A stretch of 64,000 bases of DNA from positions 1-64,000 of the forward strand of contig JBPCKA010000080.1 of NCBI GenBank assembly GCA_051004735.1. The letters run 5' to 3'. Shown one piece after another: positions 8,930 through 17,295 of the stretch. Numbering within the stretch: position 1 is the stretch's first letter; the number at the start of each line of letters is the position of its first letter. The notes under the pieces are model-generated. The model saw nothing but the letters and a program-made list of their open reading frames with translations. It did no database searches and was not told the DNA's origin. This DNA is from Euzebya sp051004735. GTDB taxonomy: Bacteria; Actinomycetota; Nitriliruptoria; Euzebyales; Euzebyaceae. The position numbers were made by a program, and so were the translations under genes.

Positions 8930-10918
8930 TCATGTTGCTTCGACGACATCCAACTGTTCGACCAGCGACTCCCACTCCTGGGTCAGGTCGGCGGCAAGAT
9001 CTTTCGCTGTGCTGTGCCGGGCGGACAGTTCCCGCACGGCGTCGGGATCATCGTAGGCACCGGGTTGGGTCATCTCGCGCTGGATGTCTGCCAAGGCCTG
9101 CTCGGCGTCCATCAGCGCTGCCTCAGCCTTACGCAGCTTTGCCTTGAGATCCTTTGTCAGTCGATGTTGTTTGTTGCGACGCTCAGCCTCGGCGCGCTTG
9201 TCAGACTGCCTGTCAGACTCCCTGTCGGGCTGCGTGTCGGTGACGGTGGAGGCCGCGGCTGTCGGCCCCGCCGAATCGGGCTGCAGACGGCGACCGAGAT
9301 AGTCCAGGCCGACCTTGTCGGCGTAACTGGCGTAGTCGCCCGGGTGCACCTGGGCGGTCCCCTCACCCACCGCGATGATGACATCGGCCACGTTGCGGAT
9401 CAGGTGACGGTCGTGGCTGATCAGCACCACGGTGCCGGGATAGTCAAGCAGGGCATCCTCGATGACATCCCGGCTGGCGATGTCAAGGTGGTTGGTGGGC
9501 TCGTCCATGCATAGAAGGTTGGCAGGGTGGGCGATCAGTTTCGCAAGGGCGACCCGCGCCCTCTCACCGCCGCTCAGCACCTCGATCCGCTTCTCGGCGT
9601 CATCACCCGAGAACAAGAATGAGCCAAGGACATCGCGCGGGTTGACTGTGCTGGTGTCAACCGATGCCGCCACTTCCTGCAGCGCGGTATGACCCATGTG
9701 TAGCGCGTCGACCTGGTGCTGGGCGTAGTAGGCCACCTGCACGTTGTGTCCAAGGATCCGCTCACCGGTGTCGGGCGAGATCTCCCCCACCAGCATCTTC
9801 AACAGGGTTGACTTTCCCGCCCCGTTCGGACCGACCAATGCGACCTTCTGGCCTCGTTCCAGCGCCACGTCCAATCCCGTGTAGACGACGTTGTCCCCGT
9901 AGGCCTTGCGGACGTCCTTCAGTTCCACCACCGTGCGACCGGAACGTGTGGCCTCACCGAAAGTCAGCTTCATCGACCGCCGTTTGCGATCGTTGGTCTG
10001 GATCCGGTCCATCTTGTCCAGCATCTTCACGCGTGACTGGACCTGGCGAGCCTTGCTGGCCTTGTACCGGAACCGGTCGACGAACGCCTCGATCTCCGCG
10101 ACCTTCTTTGCCTGGTTCTTCGCCTGGCTCAGCAGCAGTTCCATCCGTTCGGCCCGTTGCGTGACAAACGCCTCATAGTCACCGGTGTATGTGGTCACAC
10201 GGCCGTCGGCGACCTCGACGATCTGGTTGGCGCAGGCGTTGATGAAGTCACGGTCGTGACTGACCAGGACGACCGCGCCGTCATAGCCGGCGATGAAGGT
10301 CTGCAGCCAGCCGACGCTCTCCAGGTCCAGGTGGTTGGTGGGTTCGTCCAGCAGCAGAACCTCGGGATGGCGCAGCAGCAACCGGCCCAGGGCCACACGC
10401 ATCATCCATCCGCCGGACAGCGATCGCAGTGGCTGGTCCATGGTGTCAGGGTCAAAACCCAGCCCACCCAGGATGCGGCGGGCACGGGCGTCCAGGTCAT
10501 AGCCGCCCATGACCTCAAAGCGGTCCTGCAGGTGGCCGAACTCCTCCAGGACGCTGGCGTCGTCAGGATCATCGGCCATTGCCCGGCCCAGTTCTGCCAG
10601 TCGTTGTTCCAACTGCTTGACCGGCACGCCCTCAACGACTAGGTCGACGGCAGTCGGTTCCTCGCCTTGTGGAGTGGCCGAGGAGGCCGCCCACTCGGCG
10701 ATGTCCTGCTCCAGCACCCCGATCTCGATGCCCTTGCGCACGGCGACCTCACCGCTGTCTGCGGCCTCAACACCCGAGACGATCTTTATCAACGTGGTCT
10801 TGCCCGCACCGTTGGGCCCCACGATGGCAGTGCGTGTGCCCGCATCGAAGCGCAGGCTGACCTCACTGAAGAGTGTCTGCCCGCCGTAACCCTTGCTGAT
10901 GTTTCCTACCGTGATCAC
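8930..10918 (-). CDS. ABC-F family ATPase (ribosome-associated type)
   Basis: Two ABC ATPase domains in tandem with no membrane segment define an ABC-F protein. NBD1 has GPNGAGKTT (about 30) and LSGGW with LLLDEPTNHLD. NBD2 has GPNGAGKST (about 360) and LSGGERARV with CMDEPTNHLD. A basic linker between them and a C-terminal coiled coil complete the Uup/YdiF-like layout. Such proteins bind the ribosomal E site and affect translation or antibiotic sensitivity. The start is placed at GTG 10918, which gives the usual ITVGNISKGYGG opening and lies 8 bases after TACCCT. A longer reading frame continues upstream but looks non-coding. Confidence 0.9.
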   Translation of the reverse strand: MITVGNISKGYGGQTLFSEVSLRFDAGTRTAIVGPNGAGKTTLIKIVSGVEAADSGEVAVRKGIEIGVLEQDIAEWAASSATPQGEEPTAVDLVVEGVPVKQLEQRLAELGRAMADDPDDASVLEEFGHLQDRFEVMGGYDLDARARRILGGLGFDPDTMDQPLRSLSGGWMMRVALGRLLLRHPEVLLLDEPTNHLDLESVGWLQTFIAGYDGAVVLVSHDRDFINACANQIVEVADGRVTTYTGDYEAFVTQRAERMELLLSQAKNQAKKVAEIEAFVDRFRYKASKARQVQSRVKMLDKMDRIQTNDRKRRSMKLTFGEATRSGRTVVELKDVRKAYGDNVVYTGLDVALERGQKVALVGPNGAGKSTLLKMLVGEISPDTGERILGHNVQVAYYAQHQVDALHMGHTALQEVAASVDTSTVNPRDVLGSFLFSGDDAEKRIEVLSGGERARVALAKLIAHPANLLCMDEPTNHLDIASRDVIEDALLDYPGTVVLISHDRHLIRNVADVIIAVGEGTAQVHPGDYASYADKVGLDYLGRRLQPDSAGPTAAASTVTDTQPDRESDRQSDKRAEAERRNKQHRLTKDLKAKLRKAEAALMDAEQALADIQREMTQPGAYDDPDAVRELSARHSTAKDLAADLTQEWESLVEQLDVVEAT

Positions 10919-10926
10919 GTCTGAGC

Positions 10927-10932
10927 AGGGTA
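10927..10932 (-). promoter_or_regulatory. Putative -10 box of a leaderless ABC-F transcript
   Basis: TACCCT on the minus strand ends 8 bases before the GTG start, with no ribosome-binding site between. This fits the TANNNT-plus-start layout of leaderless mRNAs. Confidence 0.45.
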
Positions 10933-11011
10933 CGGCGCAATCGCACCTGTCACATCTGCGACCGGCCCGTGCCACCGATCGCCGATCTGGCTTGGTTCGC
11001 TGTCGGTCGGG

Positions 11012-11017
11012 TAGCCT
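11012..11017 (+). promoter_or_regulatory. Putative -10 box for the small membrane protein
   Basis: TAGCCT lies 9 bases before GTG 11027 and no Shine-Dalgarno sequence intervenes. Together with the divergent TACCCT box at 10927-10932 it makes this a compact bidirectional promoter region. Confidence 0.4.
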
Positions 11018-11026
11018 CGCTGCCTT

Positions 11027-11431
11027 GTGACCTTCGCACAGATCCACGGGTACGTCATCGGCGTGACCATTATCGGCTCCTGGCTGGTGATCATGGTCGT
11101 GGCGCTGATTCTCCGCGCGGTGAAGTCTGATGGGGAGGTCAATTGGTTCTGGCGGGTGGTGTCAGCCGCGCAGATCCTGTTGGGTGTGCAGTTGCTGTTG
11201 GGCATCGTGCTGTACCTGAGGGCCTGGCTGGGCGATGGGGGTCTGCCCGGTCCTGACACCTTCACCCATATTTTCCATCCGCTGTACGGGATCGTGTTCC
11301 CCGCCGTGGTCCTGTTCTACGGGCACAAGTTCGCCAGGGAGGGGCGCGTGCACCCGTTGACGGCATTCGCCATCGTGGGCCTGGTCAACTTCGGCCTGAC
11401 CGCCCGGGCGTTCCTCGTCGCGGTCACCTGA
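11027..11431 (+). CDS. Small four-helix membrane protein of unknown function
   Basis: A 134-residue protein with four hydrophobic stretches (about 8-30, 46-66, 85-102 and 113-132). His93 (FHPLY) and His104 (YGHKF) lie around the third helix and could in principle bind a metal or heme, but I recognise no named family. It begins at GTG behind a leaderless-type box, divergent from the ABC-F gene, and a 7TM-HD phosphodiesterase gene follows 86 bases downstream. Confidence 0.7.
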   Translation: MTFAQIHGYVIGVTIIGSWLVIMVVALILRAVKSDGEVNWFWRVVSAAQILLGVQLLLGIVLYLRAWLGDGGLPGPDTFTHIFHPLYGIVFPAVVLFYGHKFAREGRVHPLTAFAIVGLVNFGLTARAFLVAVT

Positions 11432-11517
11432 GTAGGAGTGTGGACAGGGTTGTAAACGGGAATCCAAGGCAATCGCCACCCCGCCGAACGGCTTGAGATG
11501 GGACACTGGTACGGATA

Positions 11518-13782
11518 GTGGACGAGAAACCGAGGGTCTGGATCACGCGCATCGCCGCGTTGCTCCTTGGCGTGCTCGGAATGCCAGCGATCCTCGGTGC
11601 CAGCGCGTTCTTCACCGATTCGCCGGTGGTCCTGGGTGAGCCCTCCCCGCGAACAATCATCGCACCCGAGGAGATCCGGGTCCTGGATTCGGAGGCCACC
11701 GAGTTGGCTCGACGCCAGGCGGCGGAGTCGGTCGAGCCCGTGGTCAGCGAGAACCTGCAGGCCCAGCAACAGTTGATCCAGTTCGTCGTCGACGCCTTCA
11801 CCGTGGCGCAATCGGTCAGGGCACCGGGCGTGGACGGCCAGATCCCCAGCATGAGCCAGCAGATCGACGTGTTGTCCCAGCGGCTGCCAATCCTTGATGC
11901 CGAAGCGATCACGCTGCTGGTCGAACTGAGCGATGCCCAACTCTCCACTGCCCGAAACGAGGCGGTGGCCATCGCCCGCAACGCGGCGGCAACCAACATC
12001 CTTGAGGGCGAGGTGGACGACTACGCCGACGCCGAACTGCAGAGCGAGTTGGCCCTTTCCACCGTCGGCCCGCAGATCGCATCCACCATCCTGGACCCGA
12101 TCCTGCGCGAGGCGCTGCGGCCCACGATCACCGTCGATCAGAATGCCACCACCACCGCCCAGGAGGAGGCCGCCGCTGCGATCGGGGACGTGGAGGTGCC
12201 GTTTCGACGAGCCACGGTCATCGTTCGGGCAGGCGAGACGGTCAGCAACGTGCAGCAGATGGCGCTGGTCGAAGCCGGTTTGGAAGGTTCGGATCCCACG
12301 GCCGAGGCGTTGCAGGCGCTGCTGCTGGGCGTCATCCTGACCGCTGTCGTGGCGGTGTTCCTCCGCACCTACCGGCCACGGATCTGGGGTCACGGCACGC
12401 GCCTGCTGCTGTTGGCCACCCTGCTGGTGTTGTTCACCGCCATCGCCGTTGCCATCAACACCGTGCAATTGGGCGGCAGCGAACGTCATTTCCTGATTCC
12501 GGTGGGCGCCATCGCCATCCTGGCCACCATCTTGTTCGATGCCCGCGTCGGCGTGCTGATCGTCATCCCCATGACGGCCATCGTGGCCTATCAGATTCCA
12601 GGTGTCCCCGGGCTGGTGCCCTTCATCGCCGTGTCCGGGTTGTTGTCGATCCCGATCGTGGGACGCCTGACAGCCCGCGGGCAACTCCGCGCCGTGGCCT
12701 GGCAGTCGACGCTTGCCTATGTCGTGTTGGCCGGCGCATTCAACGTCGTGTACTCGGGCACCGTCGGGCTGGTGCCCGCACTGGTGGCAGGGCTCGCCAA
12801 CGGGGTGCTGACCGCCCTGATGGTCAACGGCCTGCTGCCGTTCATGGAGAGCCTGTTCGGGGTCATGACGGCGAACAGCCTGCTTGACTTCGCCGACCGC
12901 AACCACCCGCTGTTGCGCGAACTCGAAGGCAAGGCCATCGGTACCTACAACCACTCGGTGATGGTGGCGACCCTGGCCAGCAGAGCCTGCCGGGCCATCG
13001 AGGCCGACGCCCTGCTGGCCGAGGTCATGGCGCTATATCACGACATCGGCAAGGTCGCCAAGCCCTACTTCTTCGTCGAGAACCAGGTGGCGATCGCCAA
13101 CCCGCACGACGAGCTGAACGATCCCCGGCAGAGCGCGCTGATCATTCAACGCCATGTCACTGACGGGGTCGAGATGGCGACGGTGCACAAACTGCCACCC
13201 GAGATCGTGGATGGCATCCGCACCCATCATGGCACCACCGTCGTGGCCTATTTCTACCGTCAGGCGCTGCAGCGTTCCGAGGATGGCCTGGCGCCCGAAC
13301 CCGACGAGGCGTTCTTCCGCTACAAGGGCCGCAAGCCATTCTCGCGCGAACAAGCCGTGTTGATGCTCAGCGACTGCTGTGAGGGGGCAGTGCGTGCTGC
13401 CTCGTCCAGCGATGGCGGCATGAAACGGGACACGATCACCGGAATCGTCACCGGGTTGATCGCCGATCGTGTCGCCGACGGGCAGTTGGACGACTCACCC
13501 CTGACCTTCGCCGACCTGCGCTTCGTCGAGACCTCGCTGATCGAAGCGCTTGAAGGCGCCTATCACCCCCGCATCCAGTACCCCAAAGACCCGAAGAAGG
13601 CGGCCCAGGCCGCTCAGGAGGCGCGTAAGGAGACCGAAGCCGAGGCCCGGGCGTCCGAGGAGGCGGACGCGGCCAGGGTCGCGGCCCGGGATGCAGACGG
13701 ACCGGTTCATGCGGCAGACGAGTCGACCACCGCATCCGAGGGCAACGACGGCGAGGCCGGAGACCAATCGGTCACGGCCTGA
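11518..13782 (+). CDS. 7TM receptor with intracellular HD hydrolase (PgpH-like, probable c-di-AMP phosphodiesterase)
   Basis: Order of parts: a short cytoplasmic start, a first membrane helix (about 10-30), a large external 7TMR-HDED domain (about 35-260), a cluster of membrane helices (about 265-470), then a cytoplasmic HD domain. The metal-binding pattern is visible: NHSVMVAT, YHDIGK, QRHVTDGV and IRTHHGTT. This arrangement matches PgpH, which hydrolyses cyclic di-AMP. The last 70 residues are a highly charged Ala/Glu-rich tail, probably disordered. GTG start; no convincing ribosome site. Substrate is inferred from the family. Confidence 0.88.
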   Translation: MDEKPRVWITRIAALLLGVLGMPAILGASAFFTDSPVVLGEPSPRTIIAPEEIRVLDSEATELARRQAAESVEPVVSENLQAQQQLIQFVVDAFTVAQSVRAPGVDGQIPSMSQQIDVLSQRLPILDAEAITLLVELSDAQLSTARNEAVAIARNAAATNILEGEVDDYADAELQSELALSTVGPQIASTILDPILREALRPTITVDQNATTTAQEEAAAAIGDVEVPFRRATVIVRAGETVSNVQQMALVEAGLEGSDPTAEALQALLLGVILTAVVAVFLRTYRPRIWGHGTRLLLLATLLVLFTAIAVAINTVQLGGSERHFLIPVGAIAILATILFDARVGVLIVIPMTAIVAYQIPGVPGLVPFIAVSGLLSIPIVGRLTARGQLRAVAWQSTLAYVVLAGAFNVVYSGTVGLVPALVAGLANGVLTALMVNGLLPFMESLFGVMTANSLLDFADRNHPLLRELEGKAIGTYNHSVMVATLASRACRAIEADALLAEVMALYHDIGKVAKPYFFVENQVAIANPHDELNDPRQSALIIQRHVTDGVEMATVHKLPPEIVDGIRTHHGTTVVAYFYRQALQRSEDGLAPEPDEAFFRYKGRKPFSREQAVLMLSDCCEGAVRAASSSDGGMKRDTITGIVTGLIADRVADGQLDDSPLTFADLRFVETSLIEALEGAYHPRIQYPKDPKKAAQAAQEARKETEAEARASEEADAARVAARDADGPVHAADESTTASEGNDGEAGDQSVTA

Positions 13783-13798
13783 CCACTGCGACGGGCGT

Positions 13799-13822
13799 CC
13801 GCCCTGCGGTGTGGGCAGGCGG
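13799..13822 (+). terminator. Possible terminator hairpin after the HD phosphodiesterase gene
   Basis: CCGCCCTGC pairs with GCAGGCGG, with one bulge, around a 7-base loop 17 bases after the stop codon. There is no clear T-run, so termination is only a possibility. Confidence 0.3.
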
Positions 13823-13847
13823 CACTATCCCATGACGTGCCGTTAGG

Positions 13848-13853
13848 TACTGT
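13848..13853 (+). promoter_or_regulatory. Putative -10 box for the ThDP enzyme gene
   Basis: TACTGT ends 8 bases before ATG 13862. This favours the second of two in-frame ATGs as a leaderless start. Confidence 0.4.
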
Positions 13854-13861
13854 TTATGGTC

Positions 13862-15502
13862 ATGGCAACTGGTGCAGAGGCGTTGGTACGGGCCCTTCAG
13901 CGAATCGGCGTGTCCGTCGTGTTCGGTGTGCCAGGGGGTCACAACCTGCCGTTGGTGGCGCAACTGCGTAGCCAGGGACTGCGATTCATCGGCATGAACA
14001 GCCCTGGCGCGGCGATCCAGGCCGCCGACGGCTTTGCCCGCCGCAGCGGCAAGGTGGGCGTGGTGTTGGCCGGGCCAGGCACCATGCCGCTAGCGCGGCG
14101 TCCCGAAGTCACCGAGGCCCTCGAGGCCGAAGTGCCGTTGCTCCTGCTGGAGGTCGGGGTGGCGCCATCGCCCCGACCCGGGCCACCCCGCGACAATCCT
14201 GAGGTCACAACCCCGCAGGTGTCGGGATTGCGTCAGGTCCAGTTGGATCCTGGCGCCGATGTGCTGGTGGTGTTGCGCCACACGCGCGAGGCGGCATTGC
14301 GCAGTCCTCGCGGACCGTTCGTGATCGACCTGGTGCCCGGCTTCCTGTCGGCTGCCGCAGCGCCCGAGCCCGAGGAGGATTCCGGCGAACCCGCTACAGG
14401 ACACGAGCCTGCGGCGGTGGAGCACGTGCAACTCCGGCGTGCCGGAAATCTGGTCGACGCGTCTCAGCACGTCCTGATCTGGGCTGGTGGTGGCGCGCTG
14501 CGTGCCGGAGCCGGTGGCGCGGTGGCAGAGTTGGCCGAGAAGCTCGGGGCCCCGGTGATCACCACCGTGCAGGCCGCAGGGTTGTTACCGGCCCGTCATC
14601 CCTGCCTGGTCGGTCTGCCCCCGCACCTGCCCCCGGTCGGTGCGATGTGGGACAAGGCGAACCTGGTCATCGCGATCGGCACCGACTTTGATGAGCAGAG
14701 CACCCAGGGCCTACGCCTTCCCGAGCCCGACAACCTGATCGCGATCAACGTCGACGCGGCCGACGCGGGTCGGCATTATCGCCCCGACGTGTTGCTCCGC
14801 GGTGACGCACGCACGCTGACCAAGGCGTTGTCGGATGCCGTCAGCTACCGCGGGGGAACGGCGGTGGTCCGCTCACGGCTACAGGAGGTCCGCGCGCAGA
14901 CCCGCAAGGACCTGAAAGAGTCCGATCCCAACGAGATGGCGTTCCTGGACGCACTGTCCGCCGCGTTGCCCGACCGGACCACGATCGTGGTCGACCCGTG
15001 CGCAGCCGGGCGGTGGCTGGCCGCGTTCCACGAGTGGACCCTGCCTCGGACGCTGTTGATACCTGCTGACCTGGACACCCCGGGGTATGCGCTGCCGGCC
15101 GCGATCGGCGCAGCGGTGTCTGGCTCAACCGAACCGGTCGTCGCCATCATCGGTGACCAGGGCCTACTGGCCTGCATGGGCGACCTCGCCGTCGTGGCCC
15201 GGGAGAAACTGCCGGTGACCATCGTCGTCGTCGATGACGGTGGTGCGGGCCGACTGCGCCCCCTGCTGACCGAATTGGGTCTGGACCCAAGTGCCCTGGA
15301 TCGTCCCAGCCCCGATTTTGCCGCCAACGCCCGCACGTTCGGGTTGCGGGCCGACGGGATCGACGTGATGGGTGAGGAACTGACCACGGCACTGCGCGCA
15401 CACATCGCTGCGCCGGACCCGACCGTGTTGGTGGTCCAGGCACGACTCCGACCACCTCCCAGCGACGCCACGCGCTGGTATCGGGCCGCACCTGCCGGAT
15501 GA
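13862..15502 (+). CDS. ThDP-dependent enzyme of the acetolactate synthase superfamily, atypical active site
   Basis: The three-domain layout (PYR, central, PP) of acetolactate synthase-like enzymes is clear: FGVPGGHNLPL at the N-terminus, a central Rossmann-like domain (about 195-330) and the ThDP/Mg region IIGDQGLLACMGDLAVV with VVVDDGG. Two features are odd. The conserved Glu that activates ThDP, normally in HEQGAA, is replaced: the local sequence is NSPGAA, with Ser47 at that position. GDG and NN of the cofactor motif are GDQ and DD. Glyoxylate carboligase also lacks the Glu, so activity is not excluded, but a non-standard reaction or inactive protein is possible. The stop overlaps the HAD gene. 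Confidence 0.8.
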   Translation: MATGAEALVRALQRIGVSVVFGVPGGHNLPLVAQLRSQGLRFIGMNSPGAAIQAADGFARRSGKVGVVLAGPGTMPLARRPEVTEALEAEVPLLLLEVGVAPSPRPGPPRDNPEVTTPQVSGLRQVQLDPGADVLVVLRHTREAALRSPRGPFVIDLVPGFLSAAAAPEPEEDSGEPATGHEPAAVEHVQLRRAGNLVDASQHVLIWAGGGALRAGAGGAVAELAEKLGAPVITTVQAAGLLPARHPCLVGLPPHLPPVGAMWDKANLVIAIGTDFDEQSTQGLRLPEPDNLIAINVDAADAGRHYRPDVLLRGDARTLTKALSDAVSYRGGTAVVRSRLQEVRAQTRKDLKESDPNEMAFLDALSAALPDRTTIVVDPCAAGRWLAAFHEWTLPRTLLIPADLDTPGYALPAAIGAAVSGSTEPVVAIIGDQGLLACMGDLAVVAREKLPVTIVVVDDGGAGRLRPLLTELGLDPSALDRPSPDFAANARTFGLRADGIDVMGEELTTALRAHIAAPDPTVLVVQARLRPPPSDATRWYRAAPAG

Positions 15503-16194
15503 TGAAAGCCGTGCTGCTGGACTGGGGTGGGACGCTGGCGGTCCACGGCACCACCGAATTGATTGATCTCTGGCGTGCCGCCGCGGTGGTCCTTGACCCG
15601 CAGCGCGAGGACGAACTGACTGACGCGTTGATGCAGGTCGAGGCGCGTTCCTGGGCCAAGACCCAGACGACCCAACGCTCGGCACGCTTGATGGACCTGT
15701 TGCGAGAGGCGTCTGACGAATTGGGTCTGGACGTTGCCGAAGCGGTCCTTGAGACCGCGCAGCGGGCCCATCTTGATGCTTGGACTCCCACGATCCGTCA
15801 TGTCCCTGAGGCAGCGGAGGTTCTGGTGGCCTTGCGGGAGCGCGGGCTGGCGATAGGACTGCTGTCAAACACCCATTGGCCCCGATCGTTTCATGAGCAG
15901 TTCCTGCAGCGTGACGGGCTGGCGGCGTTGATCGACCAGCGTGTCTACACCTCAGAAATCGACTGGATCAAGCCTCATCCCGAGCCCTTCCTCCGTCTGG
16001 GCACCGCGCTGGAGGTGGACCCGCACGACTGTGTATTCGTCGGGGACCGTCCGATCGATGACATCTCGGGCGCGGCGGGAGTGGGAATGCGCACGGTCTG
16101 GATCGCCAATGACTACGCGCCCGGCGAGGGCAGCCTGGCCGACGCGGCCATCACGGACTTGACCCAACTGATCGATGTCATCACAAGGTGGTGA
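15499..16194 (+). CDS. HAD-superfamily hydrolase
   Basis: HAD subfamily IA phosphatase-like protein of 231 residues. Motif I is LLDWGGTLA, with the nucleophile Asp but Gly in place of the usual second Asp, as in many DFGG-type members. Motif II is LLSNTHW, motif III the Lys in DWIKPHPEP, and motif IV VFVGDRPIDDI. An alpha-helical cap follows motif I. It starts inside the stop of the ThDP enzyme gene (ATGA), so the two are likely co-translated; a shared pathway is possible but unknown. Confidence 0.85.
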   Translation: MMKAVLLDWGGTLAVHGTTELIDLWRAAAVVLDPQREDELTDALMQVEARSWAKTQTTQRSARLMDLLREASDELGLDVAEAVLETAQRAHLDAWTPTIRHVPEAAEVLVALRERGLAIGLLSNTHWPRSFHEQFLQRDGLAALIDQRVYTSEIDWIKPHPEPFLRLGTALEVDPHDCVFVGDRPIDDISGAAGVGMRTVWIANDYAPGEGSLADAAITDLTQLIDVITRW

Positions 16195-16249
16195 AGAACC
16201 CAGCCATTACGGGGCGCTGACCATGCAGCAGCACGGCCGCGACCCTCGG

Positions 16250-16255
16250 TATGGT
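16250..16255 (+). promoter_or_regulatory. Putative -10 box for the lipoprotein gene
   Basis: TATGGT lies 7 bases before an in-frame ATG at 16263 and 28 bases before the ribosome-site-led ATG at 16284. Transcription starting near 16262 would serve either start. Confidence 0.4.
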
Positions 16256-16283
16256 GCTGCCCATGCAGGCAAGGAGACACAAC

Positions 16284-17285
16284 ATGGCGACATTGAGGGG
16301 ACTGGTGGCCGCAATGGCCGCACTCGCGGTCTTGGCCACCGCCTGTTCGGCGGGTTCGGGCACCGATGCGGCCTCGGGGGATCCCACCCCGTCCTCGGGT
16401 GAGCAGGCAGAGGTGTCGGCGCAGTCGATGACGGGTGGTGAGCGACCACAGGCGTCCCTTGAACTGGTTGCCGACGACCGAGGGCTCTCCTCGGTGCCGC
16501 AGTCCGATGACGCAGCCGCTTCCGGGGTCGTGTGTGACGCGGGTCAGCGCTTCGCGGCCGCCTTCCTGGCCCTGGTCAACTCAACCAGCAACGACGTCGC
16601 GGAGGTCACCGCCATCGCCCGGGAGTTGCAGATGTCGGCGACCGACTTAGCCGCGGTCCTGTCGCAGGCTCCTGACATCCCCGAGGCAACCGCCAAGCGC
16701 GCCTCGGCACTGGAGCGCACGATCACCACCGTCATCGACTTTGCCGTCGACGCCGAGTTCTCAAGCGACGCGCTGGACGCGGCCCCGGCCGAGGTCCAGG
16801 CGGCCCAAAATGCGCTGTCGGCGGACAGCATCGAGTTGCTGCAGGTCCTGGCCGCCGACTGTCCAGGCATCCAGATCGATGCGCCGATGACCTTCGAACC
16901 CGGCAGTCCTCCCGCCGCTCCCGAACCGGGGGCCACCCAACCGCCCACTGACCTACCCGCCATGCCCGCTGATGCGGGCGCACAGCCCGACCAAACCGCG
17001 TTCTGCGGCTTCATCAACGACTACGTGCAGGCCACCATCGCCTTTGATCAGGGCGACGGCAGCATCGGAATGTTGCTGGTCGAGTTGCAGCTGATCCTGC
17101 TGGACGCCCTTGAGGTCGCCGCCCCCGAGGACGTCGTCATCATCTTCAGCCTGATCCTGTACCTGTCGGAACTGGCTGAGGCAGTCGGTCAACCCGACCC
17201 GGAGGCCGCCATCGCAGCGGTCCAGGCCGACTATGACGCTGAACTCACTACCTTCCAGGACCAGATCGTCCCGGCCTGTACCTGA
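16284..17285 (+). CDS. Secreted lipoprotein of unknown function
   Basis: The N-terminus is a lipoprotein signal peptide: Arg5, a hydrophobic run, and lipobox LATAC with Cys21 as the likely lipidated residue. The mature part is about 310 residues, acidic and Ala-rich, with two helical Cys-containing halves joined by a Pro-rich linker (about 210-235). No catalytic motif is seen. ATG 16284 has an AAGGAG at 16271-16276 with good spacing; ATG 16263 is an alternative that would add seven residues. It converges with the aldehyde dehydrogenase gene, whose stop is 10 bases away. Confidence 0.75.
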   Translation: MATLRGLVAAMAALAVLATACSAGSGTDAASGDPTPSSGEQAEVSAQSMTGGERPQASLELVADDRGLSSVPQSDDAAASGVVCDAGQRFAAAFLALVNSTSNDVAEVTAIARELQMSATDLAAVLSQAPDIPEATAKRASALERTITTVIDFAVDAEFSSDALDAAPAEVQAAQNALSADSIELLQVLAADCPGIQIDAPMTFEPGSPPAAPEPGATQPPTDLPAMPADAGAQPDQTAFCGFINDYVQATIAFDQGDGSIGMLLVELQLILLDALEVAAPEDVVIIFSLILYLSELAEAVGQPDPEAAIAAVQADYDAELTTFQDQIVPACT

Positions 17286-17295
17286 TCGCCGGCGT

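Noticed and set aside
11317..12954. A 545-codon minus-strand open frame opposite the 7TM-HD gene
   Set aside because: His/Gln/Asp-rich translation without any motif; the plus-strand gene has full domain support.
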